In this document: positions 33,301 through 48,300 of the stretch, one piece after another
Numbering within the stretch: position 1 is the stretch's first letter
How the letters are laid out: every line of letters begins with the position of its first letter
Assembly (NCBI RefSeq): GCF_050948215.1
Contig: NW_027488641.1
Span: 1-64,000, forward strand
DNA from: Halictus rubicundus
Taxonomy: Eukaryota; Arthropoda; Insecta; Hymenoptera; Halictidae
Length of the DNA: 64,000 nucleotides
Reading direction: 5' to 3'
Notes under the pieces: model-generated
The model's input: only the letters and a program-made list of their open reading frames with translations
Told to the model about the DNA's origin: nothing
The model's database searches: none
Made by a program: the position numbers and the translations under genes

Positions 33301-36300
33301 ATAGGATAGGTTTGAAGATAGGTTAGGATAGAGGATAGGATAGGATAGATGATATTCTAGGATACAGGGTAGGATAGGATAGAGGATACGATAATATACA
33401 CGATACGATAGGATAGAGGATATTATAGGATAGAGGATAGGATAGGATAGGATAGAGGATAGGATAGGAGAGAGGATAGGATAGGATAGGATAGAGGATA
33501 GGATAGGATAGAGGATAGGATTAGATAGAGGATAGGATAGAGGATTGGATAGGATATAGTATTGGATCGAATAGAGGATCGGATAGAGGATTGGATGTGA
33601 TAGAGGATTGCATACGATAGAGGATAGAATAGGATAGAGGATAGGATAGGATAGAGGATACGATATTATAGAGGATAGGATAGGATAGAGGATAGGGTAG
33701 GGGATTGGATAGGATAGAGGATAGGAGACGATAGAGGATAGGATAGGATAGATGATAGGATATGATAGAGGATAGGATAGGATAGGGGATTGGATAGGAT
33801 AGAGGATAGGAGACGATAGAGGATAGGATAGGATAGATGATAGGATATGATAGAGGATAGGATACGATAGAGGATAGGATAGGATGGAGGATAGGATAAA
33901 ATAGGGGATAGGATAGGATAGAGGATACGATAGAGGATCTGATAGGATAGAGGATAGGATAGGATAGGATAGAGGATAGGATAGGTTAGAGGATAGGATA
34001 GGATAGGATAGGATAGAGGATAGGATAGGATAGAGGATAGGATAAGATAGAGGATAGGATAGGATAGAGGATAGGATAGGATAGAGGATAGGATAGGATA
34101 GAGGATTGGATAGGATAGAGGATAGGATAGGATGGAGGATAGGATAGGATTGAGGATAGGATAGGTTTGAGGATAGGTTAGGATAGAGGATAGGATAGGA
34201 TAGATGATATTCTAGGATAGAGGGTAGGATAGGATAGAGGATACGATAATATACACGATAGGATAGAATTGAGGATCGGATACGATAGAGGATAGGATAG
34301 GGGATTGGATAGGATTGAGGATAGGATAGGATAGATGATAAGATAAGATAGAGCATCGGATAGGGGATTGGATAGAGAATAGGATAGGATAGAGGATAGG
34401 ATAAGATAGAGGATAGGATAGGATAGTGGATAGGATAGGATAGGGGATATTATAGGATAGAGGATAGGTTAGGATAGCGGATAGGATAGCGGATAGGATA
34501 GCGGATAGGATAGCGGACAGGATAGGATAGAGGATAGGATAGGATAGAGGATTGGATAGAATACAGGATTGCATTGAGGATAGGATAGGATAGAGGATAG
34601 GATAGAGGATAGGATAGAGGATTCGATAGGATAGAGGATTCGATAGGATAGAGGATATTATAGGATACACGATAGGTTAGGATAGAGGATTCGATAGGAT
34701 AGAGGGCAGGATAGGATAGAGGATAGGACAGGGGATTGGATAGGATAGAGGATAGAAGACGATAGAGGATAGGATAGGATAGAGGATAGGATCGGATAGG
34801 GGATTGGATAGAGAATAGGATAGGATAGAGGATAGGATAGGATAGAGCATAGGATAGGATAGAGGATAGGATAGGATAGAGGATAGGATAGGATAGGGGA
34901 TATTATAGGATAGAGGATAGCGGATAGGATAGCGGATAGGATAGCGGATAGGATAGCGGATAGGATAGGATAGAGTATAGAATAGGATAATGGGTAGGAT
35001 AGGATAGAGGATATGATAGATGATTTGATAGGATAGAGAGTAGGATCGGATAGAGGATAGGATAGGATAGAGGATAGGATCGGATAGAGGATAGGATAGA
35101 TGATTGGATAGGATAGAGGATAGGATAGAGGATAGGATAGGATAGAGGATAGGATAGGATAGAGGATAGGATAGGATAGAGGATACGATAGGATAGAGGA
35201 AAGGATAGAGGATAGGATAGGATAGAGGATAGGATAGGATAGGATAGAGGATAGGATAGGATAGAGGATAGGATAGGATAGAGGATAGGATAGGATAGAG
35301 GATAGGATAGGATAGAGGATAGGATAGGATAGAGGATAGGATAGGATAGAGCATCGGATAGGTGATTGGATAGAGAATAGGATAGGATAGAGGATAGGAT
35401 AAGATAGAGGATAGGATAGGATAGTGGATAGGATAGGATAGGGGATATTATAGGATAGAGGATAGGTTAGGATAGCGGATAGGATAGCGGATAGGATAGC
35501 GGATAGGATAGCGGACAGGATAGGATAGAGGATAGGATAGGATAGAGGATTGGATAGAATACAGGATTGCATTGAGGATAGGATAGGATAGAGGATAGGA
35601 TAGAGGATAGGATAGAGGATTCGATAGGATAGAGGATTCGATAGGATAGAGGATATTATAGGATACACGATAGGTTAGGATAGAGGATTCGATAGGATAG
35701 AGGGCAGGATAGGATAGAGGATAGGACAGGGGATTGGATAGGATAGAGGATAGAAGACGATAGAAGATAGGATAGGATAGAGGATAGGATCGGATAGGGG
35801 ATTGGATAGAGAATAGGATAGGATAGAGGATAGGATAGGATAGAGGACAGGATAGGATAGAGGATAGGATAGGATAGAGGATAGGATAGGATAGGGGATA
35901 TTATAGGATAGAGGATAGCGGATAGGATAGCGGATAGGATAGCGGATAGGATAGCGGATAGGATAGGATAGAGTATAGAATAGGATAATGGGTAGGATAG
36001 GATAGAGGATATGATAGATGATTTGATAGGATAGAGAGTAGGATCGGATAGAGGATAGGATAGGATAGAGGATAGGATCGGATAGAGGATAGGATAGATG
36101 ATTGGATAGGATAGAGGATAGGATAGAGGATAGGATAGGATAGAGGATAGGATAGGATAGAGGATAGGATAGGATAGAGGATACGATAGGATAGAGGAAA
36201 GGATAGAGGATAGGATAGGATAGAGGATAGGATAGGATAGAGGATAGGATAGGATAGAGGATAGGATAGGATAGAGGATAGGATAGGATAGTGGATAGGA

Positions 36301-39300
36301 TAGGATAGAGGATAGGATAGGATAGAGGATAGGATAGGATAGAGGATAGGATAGGATAGAGGATAGGATAGGATAGAGGATAGGATAGGATAGAGGATAG
36401 GATAGGATAGTGGATAGGATAGGATAGAGGATAGGTTAGGATAGAGGATAGGATAGGATAGAGGATAGGATAGGATAGAGGATAGGATAGGATAGAGGAT
36501 AAGATAGGATAGAGGATAGGATAGGATAGAGGATTGGATAGAATACAGGATTGCATTGAGGATAGGATAGGATAGAGGATAGGATAGAGGATACGATAGA
36601 GGATAGGATAGTGGATTCGATAGGATAGAGGATATTATAGGATACACGATAGGTTAGGATAGAGGATTCGATAGGATAGAGGATAGGATAGGATAGAGGA
36701 TAGTATATTATAGAGGATAGGATAGGATAGAGGATAGGATAGGATAGAGGATATGATAGGATAGAGGATAGGATAGGATAGAGAATAGGATAGGATAGAG
36801 GATAGGATAGGATGGAGGATAGGATAGGATAGAGGATAGGATAGAGGATAGGATAGAGGATAGGATAGGATATAGGATAGGATAGGATAGAGTATAGGAG
36901 AGGATAGAGGATAGGATAGGATAGAGGAAAGGATAGAGGATAGAGGATAGGATAGGATAGAGGATAGGTTAGGATAGAGGATAGGATAGGATAGAGGATA
37001 GGATAGGATAGAGGATAGGATAGGATAGAGGATAGGATAGGATAGAGGATAGAGGATAGAGGATAGAGGATAGGATAGGATAGAGGATAGGATAGGATAG
37101 AGGATAGGATAGGATAGAGGATAGGATAGGATAGAGGATAGGATAGGATAGAGGATAGGATAGGATAGAGGATAGGATAGGATAGAGGATAGGATAGGAT
37201 AGAGGATAGGATAGGATAGAGGATAGGATAGGATAGAGGATAGGATAGGATAGAGGATAGGATAGGATATAAGATAGGATAGGATAGAGGATAGGATAGG
37301 ATAGAGGATACGATAGGATAGAGGATAGGATAGGATAGAGGATAGGATAGGATAGAGGATAGGATAGGACAGAGGATAGGATAGGATAGAGGATAGGATA
37401 GGATAGCGGATAGGATAGCGGACAGGATAGGATAGAGGATAGGATAGGATAGAGGATTGGATAGAATACAGGATTGCATTGAGGATAGGATAGGATAGAG
37501 GATAGGATAGAGGATAGGATAGGATAGAGGATAAGATAGAGGATAGGATAGAGGATAGGATAGAGGATTCGATAGGATAGAGGATATTATAGGATACACG
37601 ATAGGTTAGGATAGAGGATTCGATAGGATAGAGGATAGGATAGGATAGAGGTTAGGATAGGATAGAGGATAGGATAGGATAGAGGATAGGATAGAGGATT
37701 GGATAGGACAGAGGATAGGATAGGTTAGAGGATAGTATCGGATAGAGGATAGGATAGGTGATTGGATAGGATAGGATAAAGGATAGGATAGGATAGAGGA
37801 TAGGATATAATAGAGGATAGGATCCGATAGAGGATAGGATAGGGGATTCGTTGGATAGAGGATAGGATAGGAAAGATGATAGGATAGGATAGATGATAAG
37901 ATAGGATAGAGGATCGGATAGGGGATTGGATAGAGAATAGGATAGGATAGAGGATAGGATAGGATAGAGGATAGGATAGGATAGAGGATAGGATAGGATA
38001 GAGTATAGAATAGGATAGAGGATAGGATAAGGTAGAGGATACGATAGGATAGAGGATTCGATAGGATAGAGGATATTATAGGATACACGATAGGTTAGGA
38101 TAGAGGATTCGATAGGATTGATGGCAGGGTAGGATAGAGGATAGGACAGGGGATTGGATAGGATAGAGGATAGAAGACGATAGAGGATAGGATAGGATAG
38201 AGGATAGGATCGGATAGAGGATAGGATAGGTGATTGGATAGGGTAGAGGATAGGATAAGATAGAGGATAGGATAGGATAGAGGATAGGATAGGATAGAGG
38301 ATAGGATAGGATAGAGGATAGGATAGGATAGAGGATATGATAGGATAGAGGATAGGATAGGATAGAGGATAGGATAGGATAGAGAATAGGATATGATGGA
38401 GGATACGATAGGATAGTGGAAAGGATAGAGGATAGGATAGGATAGAGGATAGGATAGGATAGAGGATAGGATAGGATAGAGGATAGGATAGGATACAGGA
38501 TAGGATAGGATAGAGGATAGGATAGGATAGGATATAGGATAGGATAGGATAGAGGATAGTATAGGATAGAGGATAGGATATAATAGAGGATAGGATCGAA
38601 CAGAGCATAGGATAGAGGATAGGATAGGATAGAGGATAGGATAGGATAGAGGATAGGATAGGATAGAGGATAGGATAGGATAGAGGATAGGATAGGATAG
38701 AGGATAGGATAGGATAGAGGATAGGATAGGATAGAGGATAGGATAGGATAGAGGATAGGATAGGATAGAGGATAGAGGATAGAGGATAGAGGATAGGATA
38801 GGATAGAGGATAGGATAGGATAGAGGATAGGATAGGATAGAGGATAGGATAGGATAGAGGATAGGATAGGATAGAGGATAGGATAGGATAGAGGATAGGA
38901 TAGGATAGAGGATAGGATAGGATAGAGGATAGGATAGGATAGAGGATAGGATAGGATAGAGGATAGGATAGGATAGAGGATAGGATAGGATAGAGGATAG
39001 GATAGGATAGAGGATAGGATAGGATAGAGGATAGGATAGGATAGAGGATAGGATAGGATAGAGGATAGGATAGGATAGAGGATAGGATAGGATAGAGGAT
39101 ATGATAGGATAGAGGATAGGATAGGATAGAGGATAGGATAGGATAGAGGATAGGATAGGATAGAGGATAGGATAGGATAGAGGATAGGATATGATAGAGG
39201 ATAGGATAGGATAGAGGATAGGATAGGATAGAGGATAGGATAGGATATAAGATAGGATAGGATAGAGGATAGGATAGGATAGAGGATACGATAGGATAGA

Positions 39301-42300
39301 GGATAGGATAGGATAGAGGATAGGATAGGATAGAGGATAGGATAGGACAGAGGATAGGATAGGATAGAGGATAGGATAGGATAGCGGATAGGATAGCGGA
39401 CAGGATAGGATAGAGGATAGGATAGGATAGAGGATTGGATAGAATACAGGATTGCATTGAGGATAGGATAGGATAGAGGATAGGATAGAGGATAGGATAG
39501 GATAGAGGATAAGATAGAGGATAGGATAGAGGATAGGATAGAGGATTCGATAGGATAGAGGATATTATAGGATACACGATAGGTTAGGATAGAGGATTCG
39601 ATAGGATAGAGGATAGGATAGGATAGAGGATAGGATAGGATAGAGGATAGGATAGAGGATTGGATAGGACAGAGGATAGGATAGGTTAGAGGATAGTATC
39701 GGATAGAGGATAGGATAGGTGATTGGATAGGATAGGATAAAGGATAGGATAGGATAGAGGATAGGATATAATAGAGGATAGGATCCGATAGAGGATAGGA
39801 TAGGGGATTCGTTGGATAGAGGATAGGATAGGAAAGAGGATAGGATAGGATAGATGATAAGATAGGATAGAGGATCGGATAGGGGATTGGATAGAGAATA
39901 GGATAGGATAGAGGATAGGATAGGATAGAGGATAGGATAGGATAGAGGATAGGATAGGATAGAGGATAGGATAGGATAGAGGATAGGATAGGATAGAGTA
40001 TAGAATAGGATAGAGGATAGGATAGGATAGAGGATAGGATAGGATTGAGGATAGGATAGGATAGAGGATAGGATAGGATAGAGGATAGAGGATAGAGGAT
40101 AGAGGATAGAGGATAGGATAGGATAGAGGATAGGATAGGATAGAGGATAGGATAGGATAGAGGATAGGATAGGATAGAGGATAGGATAGGATAGAGGATA
40201 GGATAGGATAGAGGATAGGATAGGATAGAGGATAGGATAGGATAGAGGATAGGATAGGATAGAGGATAGGATAGGATAGAGGATAGGATAGGATAGAGGA
40301 TAGGATAGGATAGAGAATAGGATAGGATAGAGGATAGGATAGGATAGAGGATAGGATAGGATAGAGGATAGGATATGATAGAGGATAGGATAGGATAGAG
40401 GATAGGATAGGATAGAGGATAGGATATGATAGAGGATAGGATAGGATAGAGGATAGGATAGGATAGAGGATAGGATAGGATATAAGATAGGATAGGATAG
40501 AGGATAGGATAGGATAGAGGATACGATAGGATAGAGGATAGGATAGGATAGAGGATAGGATAGGATAGAGGATAGGATAGGACAGAGGATAGGATAGGAT
40601 AGAGGATAGGATAGGATAGCGGATAGGATAGCGGACAGGATAGGATAGAGGATAGGATAGGATAGAGGATTGGATAGAATACAGGATTGCATTGAGGATA
40701 GGATAGGATAGAGGATAGGATAGAGGATAGGATAGAGGATAGGATAGAGGATAGGATAGAGGATAGGATAGGATAGAGGATAAGATAGAGGATAGGATAG
40801 AGGATAGGATAGAGGATTCGATAGGATAGAGGATATTATAGGATACACGATAGGTTAGGATAGAGGATTCGATAGGATACAGGATAGGATAGGATAGAGG
40901 ATAGGATAGGATAGAGGATAGGATAGGATAGAGGATAGGATAGGATAGAGGATAGGATAGAGGATTGGATAGGACAGAGGATAGGATAGGTTAGAGGATA
41001 GTATCGGATAGAGGATAGGATAGGTGATTGGATAGGATAGGATAAAGGATAGGATAGGATAGAGGATAGGATAGGATAGAGGATAGGATAGGATAGAGGA
41101 TAGGATAGGATAGAGTATAGAATAGGATAGAGGATAGGATAGGATAGAGGATAGGATAGGATTGAGGATAGGATAGGATAGATGATAAGATAAGATAGAG
41201 CATCGGATAGGGGATTGGATAGAGAATAAGATAGGATAGAGGATAGGATAAGATAGAGGATACGATAGGATAGAGGATTCGATAGGATAGAGGATATTAT
41301 AGGATACACGATAGGTTAGGATAGAGGATTCGATAGGATTGATGGCAGGGTAGGATAGAGGATAGGACAGGGGATTGGATAGGATTGAGGATAGAAGACT
41401 ATAGAGGATAGGATAGGATAGAGGATAGGATCGGATAGAGGATAGGATAGGTGATTGGATAGGGTAGAGGATAGGATAAGATAGAGGATAGGATAGGATA
41501 GAGGATAGGATAGGATAGAGGATAGGATAGGATAGAGGATAGGATAGGATAGAGGATATGATAGGATAGAGGATAGGATAGGATAGAGGATAGGATAGGA
41601 TAGGATAGAGGATAGGATAGGATAGAGGATAGGATAGGATAGAGAATAGGATAGGATAGAGGATAGGATAGGATACAGGATAGGATAGGATAGAGGATAG
41701 GATAGGATGGAGGATACGATAGGATAGTGGAAAGGATAGAGGATAGGATAGGATAGAGGATAGGATAGGATAGAGGATAGGATAGGATAGAGGATAGGAT
41801 AGGATACAGGATAGGATAGGATAGAGGATAGGATAGGATAGGATATAGGATAGGATAGGATAGAGGATAGTATAGGATAGAGGATAGGATATAATAGAGG
41901 ATAGGATCGAACAGAGCATAGGATAGAGGATAGGATAGGATAGAGGATAGGATAGGATAGAGGATAGGATAGGATAGAGGATAGGATAGGATAGAGGATA
42001 GGATAGGATAGAGGATAGGATAGGATAGAGGATAGGATAGGATAGAGGATAGGATAAGATATAGGATAGGATAGGATAGAGGATAGGATAGGATAGAGGA
42101 TAGGATAGGATAGAGGATAGGATAGGGTAGAGGATAGGATAGGATAGAGGATAGGATAGGTTAGAGGATAGGATAGGATAGAAGATAGGATAGGAGAGAG
42201 GATAGGATAGGATAGAGGATAGGATAGAGGATTCGATAGGATAGAGGATATTATAGGATACACGATAGGTTAGGATAGAGGATTCGATAGAATAGAGGGC

Positions 42301-45300
42301 AGGATAGGATATAGGATAGGACAGGGGATTGGATAGGATAGAGGATAGGATAGGAAAGAGGATAGGATCGGATAGAGGACAGGATAGGTGATTGGATAGG
42401 ATAGAGGATAGGATCGGATAGAGGATAGGATAGGTGATTGGGTAGGGTAGAGGATAGGATAAGATAGAGGATAGGATAGGATAGAGGATAGGATATAATA
42501 GAGGATAGGATCCGATAGAGGATAGGATAGGGGATTCGTTGGATAGAGGATAGGATAGGATAGAGGATAGGATAGGATAGCGGATAGGATAGGATAGAGT
42601 ATAGAATAGGATAAAGGATAGGATAGGATAGAGGATAGGATAGGATAGAGGATAGGATAGGATAGAGGATAGGATAGGATAGAGTATAGAATAGGATAGA
42701 GGATAGGATAGGATAGAGGATAGGATCCGATAGAGGATAGGATAGGGGATTCGTTGGATAGAGGATAGGATAGGATAGAAGATAGGATAGGATAGCGGAT
42801 AGGATAGGATAGAGTATAGAATAGGATAAACAATAGGATAGGATAGATAATAAGATAGGATAGAGCATCGGATAGGGGATTGGATAGAGAATAGGATAGG
42901 ATAGAGCATAGGATAAGATGGAGGATAGGATAGGATAGAGGATAGGATAGGATAGGGGATATTATAGGATAGAGGATAGGATAGGATAGCGGATAGGATA
43001 AGATAGAGGATAGGATAGGATAGTGGATAGGATAGGATAGGGGATATTATAGGATAGAGGATAGGTTAGGATAGCGGATAGGATAGCGGATAGGATAGCG
43101 GATAGGATAGCGGACAGGATAGGATAGAGGATAGGATAGGATAGAGGATTGGATAGAATACAGGATTGCATTGAGGATAGGATAGGATAGAGGATAGGAT
43201 AGAGGATAGGATAGAGGATTCGATAGGATAGAGGATTCGATAGGATAGAGGATATTATAGGATACACGATAGGTTAGGATAGAGGATTCGATAGGATAGA
43301 GGGCAGGATAGGATAGAGGATAGGACAGGGGATTGGATAGGATAGAGGATAGAAGACGATAGAGGATAGGATAGGATAGAGGATAGGATCGGATAGGGGA
43401 TTGGATAGAGAATAGGATAGGATAGAGGATAGGATAGGATAGAGGATAGGATAGGATAGAGGATAGGATAGGATAGAGGATAGGATAGGATAGAGGATAG
43501 GATAGGATAGGGGATATTATAGGATAGAGGATAGCGGATAGGATAGCGGATAGGATAGCGGATAGGAGAGGATAGAGTATAGAATAGGATAATGGGTAGG
43601 ATAGGATAGAGGATATGATAGATGATTTGATAGGATAGAGAGTAGGATCGGATAGAGGATAGGATAGGATAGAGGATAGGATCGGATAGAGGATAGGATA
43701 GATGATTGGATAGGATAGAGGATAGGATAGAGGATAGGATAGGATAGAGGATAGGATAGGATAGAGGATAGGATAGGATAGAGGATACGATAGGATAGAG
43801 GAAAGGATAGAGGATAGAATAGGATAGAGGATAGGATAGGATAGAGGATAGGATAGGATAGAGGATAGGATAGGATAGAGGATAGGATAGGATAGAGGAT
43901 AGGATAGGATAGAGGATAGGATAGGATAGAGGATAGGATAGGATAGAGGATAGGATATAATAGAGGATAGGATCGAACAGAGGATAGGATAGGGGATTGG
44001 GTTGGATAGAGGATAGGATAGGATAGAGGATAGGATACGTGACTGGATAGGATAGAGGATAGGATAGGATAGAGGGTAGGATAGGATAGAGGATAGGATA
44101 GGATAGAGGATAGGATAGGATAGTGGATAGGATAGGATAGAGGATAGGTTAGGATAGAGGATAGGATAGGATAGAGGATAGGATAGGATAGAGGATAGGA
44201 TAGGATAGAGGATAAGATAGGATAGAGGATAGGATAGGATAGAGGATTGGATAGAATACAGGATTGCATTGAGGATAGGATAGGATAGAGGATAGGATAG
44301 AGGATACGATAGAGGATAGGATAGAGGATTCGATAGGATAGAGGATATTATAGGATACACGATAGGTTAGGATAGAGGATTCGATAGGATAGAGGATAGG
44401 ATAGGATAGAGGATAGTATATTATAGAGGATAGGATAGGATAGAGGATAGGATAGGATAGAGGATATGATAGGATAGAGGATAGGATAGGATAGAGAATA
44501 GGATAGGATAGAGGATAGGATAGGATGGAGGATAGGATAGGATAGAGGATAGGATAGAGGATAGGATAGAGGATAGGATAGGATATAGGATAGGATAGGA
44601 TAGAGTATAGGAGAGGATAGAGGATAGGATAGGATAGAGGAAAGGATAGAGGATAGAGGATAGGATAGGATAGAGGATAGGATAGGATAGAGGATAGGAT
44701 AGGATAGAGGATAGGATAGGATAGAGGATAGGATGGGATAGAGGATAGAGGATAGAGGATAGAGGATAGGATAGGATAGAGGATAGGATAGGATAGAGGA
44801 TAGGATAGGATAGAGGATAGGATAGGATAGAGGATAGGATAGGATAGAGGATAGGATAGGATAGAGGATAGGATAGAATAGAGGATAGGATAGGATAGAG
44901 TATAGAATAGGATAGAGGATAGGATAGGATAGAGGATAGGATCCGATAGAGGATAGGATAGGGGATTCGTTGGATAGAGGATAGGATAGGATAGAAGATA
45001 GGATAGGATAGCGGATAGGATAGGATAGAGTATAGAATAGGATAAACAATAGGATAGGATAGATAATAAGATAGGATAGAGCATCGGATAGGGGATTGGA
45101 TAGAGAATAGGATAGGATAGAGCATAGGATAAGATGGAGGATAGGATAGGATAGAGGATAGGATAGGATAGGGGATATTATAGGATAGAGGATAGGATAG
45201 GATAGCGGATAGGATAAGATAGAGGATAGGATAGGATAGTGGATAGGATAGGATAGGGGATATTATAGGATAGAGGATAGGTTAGGATAGCGGATAGGAT

Positions 45301-48300
45301 AGCGGATAGGATAGCGGATAGGATAGCGGACAGGATAGGATAGAGGATAGGATAGGATAGAGGATTGGGTAGAATACAGGATTGCATTGAGGATAGGATA
45401 GGATAGAGGATAGGATAGAGGATAGGATAGAGGATTCGATAGGATAGAGGATTCGATAGGATAGAGGATATTATAGGATACACGATAGGTTAGGATAGAG
45501 GATTCGATAGGATAGAGGGCAGGATAGGATAGAGGATAGGATAGGATAGAGGATAGGATCGGATAGGGGATTGGATAGAGAATAGGATAGGATAGAGGAT
45601 AGGATAGGATAGAGGATAGGATAGGATAGAGGATAGGATAGGATAGAGGATAGGATAGGATAGAGGATAGGATAGGATAGGGGATATTATAGGATAGAGG
45701 ATAGCGGATAGGATAGCGGATAGGATAGCGGATAGGAGAGGATAGAGTATAGAATAGGATAATGGGTAGGATAGGATAGAGGATATGATAGATGATTTGA
45801 TAGGATAGAGAGTAGGATCGGATAGAGGATAGGATAGGATAGAGGATAGGATCGGATAGAGGATAGGATAGATGATTGGATAGGATAGAGGATAGGATAG
45901 AGGATAGGATAGGATAGAGGATAGGATAGGATAGAGGATAGGATAGGATAGAGGATACGATAGGATAGAGGAAAGGATAGAGGATAGGATAGGATAGAGG
46001 ATAGGATAGGATAGAGGATAGGATAGGATAGAGGATAGGATAGGATAGAGGGTAGGATAGGATAGAGGATAGGATAGGATAGAGGATAGGATAGGATAGA
46101 GGATAGGATAGGATAGAGGATAGGATAGGATAGAGGATAGGATATAATAGAGGATAGGATCGAACAGAGGATAGGATAGGGGATTGGGTTGGATAGAGGA
46201 TAGGATAGGATAGAGGATAGGATACGTGACTGGATAGGATAGAGGATAGGATAGGATAGAGGGTAGGATAGGATAGAGGATAGGATAGGATAGAGGATAG
46301 GATAGGATAGTGGATAGGATAGGATAGAGGATAGGTTAGGATAGAGGATAGGATAGGATAGAGGATAGGATAGGATAGAGGATAGGATAGGATAGAGGAT
46401 AAGATAGGATAGAGGATAGGATAGGATAGAGGATTGGATAGAATACAGGATTGCATTGAGGATAGGATAGGATAGAGGATAGGATAGAGGATACGATAGA
46501 GGATAGGATAGAGGATTCGATAGGATAGAGGATATTATAGGATACACGATAGGTTAGGATAGAGGATTCGATAGGATAGAGGATAGGATAGGATAGAGGA
46601 TAGTATATTATAGAGGATATGATAGGATAGAGGATAGGATAGGATAGAGGATATGATAGGATAGAGGATAGGATAGGATAGAGAATAGGATAGGATAGAG
46701 GATAGGATAGGATGGAGGATAGGATAGGATAGAGGATAGGATAGAGGATAGGATAGGATATAGGATAGGATAGGATAGAGTATAGGAGAGGATAGAGGAT
46801 AGGATAGGATAGAGGAAAGGATAGAGGATAGAGGATAGGATAGGATAGAGGATAGGATAGGATAGAGGATAGGATAGGATAGAGGATAGGATAGGATAGA
46901 GGATAGGATAGGATAGAGGATAGGATGGGATAGAGGATAGAGGATAGAGGATAGAGGATAGGATAGGATAGAGGATAGGATAGGATAGAGGATAGGATAG
47001 GATAGAGGATAGGATAGGATAGAGGATAGGATAGGATAGAGGATAGGATAGGATAGAGGATAGGATAGGATAGAGGATAGGATAGGATAGAGGATAGGAT
47101 AGGATAGAGGATAGGATAGGATAGAGGATAGGATAGGATAGAGGATAGGATAGGATAGAGGATAGGATAGGATAGAGGATAGGATAGGATAGAGGATAGG
47201 ATAGGATAGAGGATAGGATAGGATAGAGGATAGGATAGGATAGAGGATAGGATAGGATAGAGGATAGGATAGGATAGAGGATAGGATAGGATAGAGGATA
47301 GGATAGGATAGAGGATAGGATAGGATAGAGGATAGGATAGGATATAAGATAGGATAGGATAGAGGATAGGATAGGATAGAGGATACGATAGGATAGAGGA
47401 TAGGATAGGATAGAGGATAGGATAGGGTAGAGGATAGGATAGGACAGAGGATAGGATAGGATAGAGGATAGGATAGGATAGCGGATAGGATAGCGGACAG
47501 GATAGGATAGAGGATAGGATAGGATAGAGGATTGGATAGAATACAGGATTGCATTGAGGATAGGATAGGATAGAGGATAGGATAGGATAGAGGATAGGAT
47601 AGGATATAAGATAGGATAGGATAGAGGATAGGATAGGATAGAGGATACGATAGGATAGAGGATAGGATAGGATAGAGGATAGGATAGGGTAGAGGATAGG
47701 ATAGGACAGAGGATAGGATAGGATAGAGGATAGGATAGGATAGCGGATAGGATAGCGGACAGGATAGGATAGAGGATAGGATAGGATAGAGGATAAGATA
47801 GAGGATAGGATAGAGGATAGGATAGAGGATTCGATAGGATAGAGGATATTATAGGATACACGATAGGTTAGGATAGAGGATTCGATAGGATAGAGGATAG
47901 GATAGGATAGAGGATAGGATAGGATAGAGGATAGGATAGGATAGAGGATAGGATAGAGGATTGGATAGGACAGAGGATAGGATAGGTTAGAGGATAGTAT
48001 CGGATAGAGGATAGGATAGGTGATTGGATAGGATAGGATAAAGGATAGGATAGGATAGAGGATAGGATATAATAGAGGATAGGATCCGATAGAGGATAGG
48101 ATAGGGGATTCGTTGGATAGAGGATAGGATAGGAAAGAGGATAGGATAGGATAGATGATAAGATAGGATAGAGGATCGGATAGGGGATTGGATAGAGAAT
48201 AGGATAGGATAGAGGATAGGATAGGATAGAGGATAGGATAGGATAGAGGATAGGATAGGATAGAGGATAGGATAGGATAGAGTATAGAATAGGATAGAGG

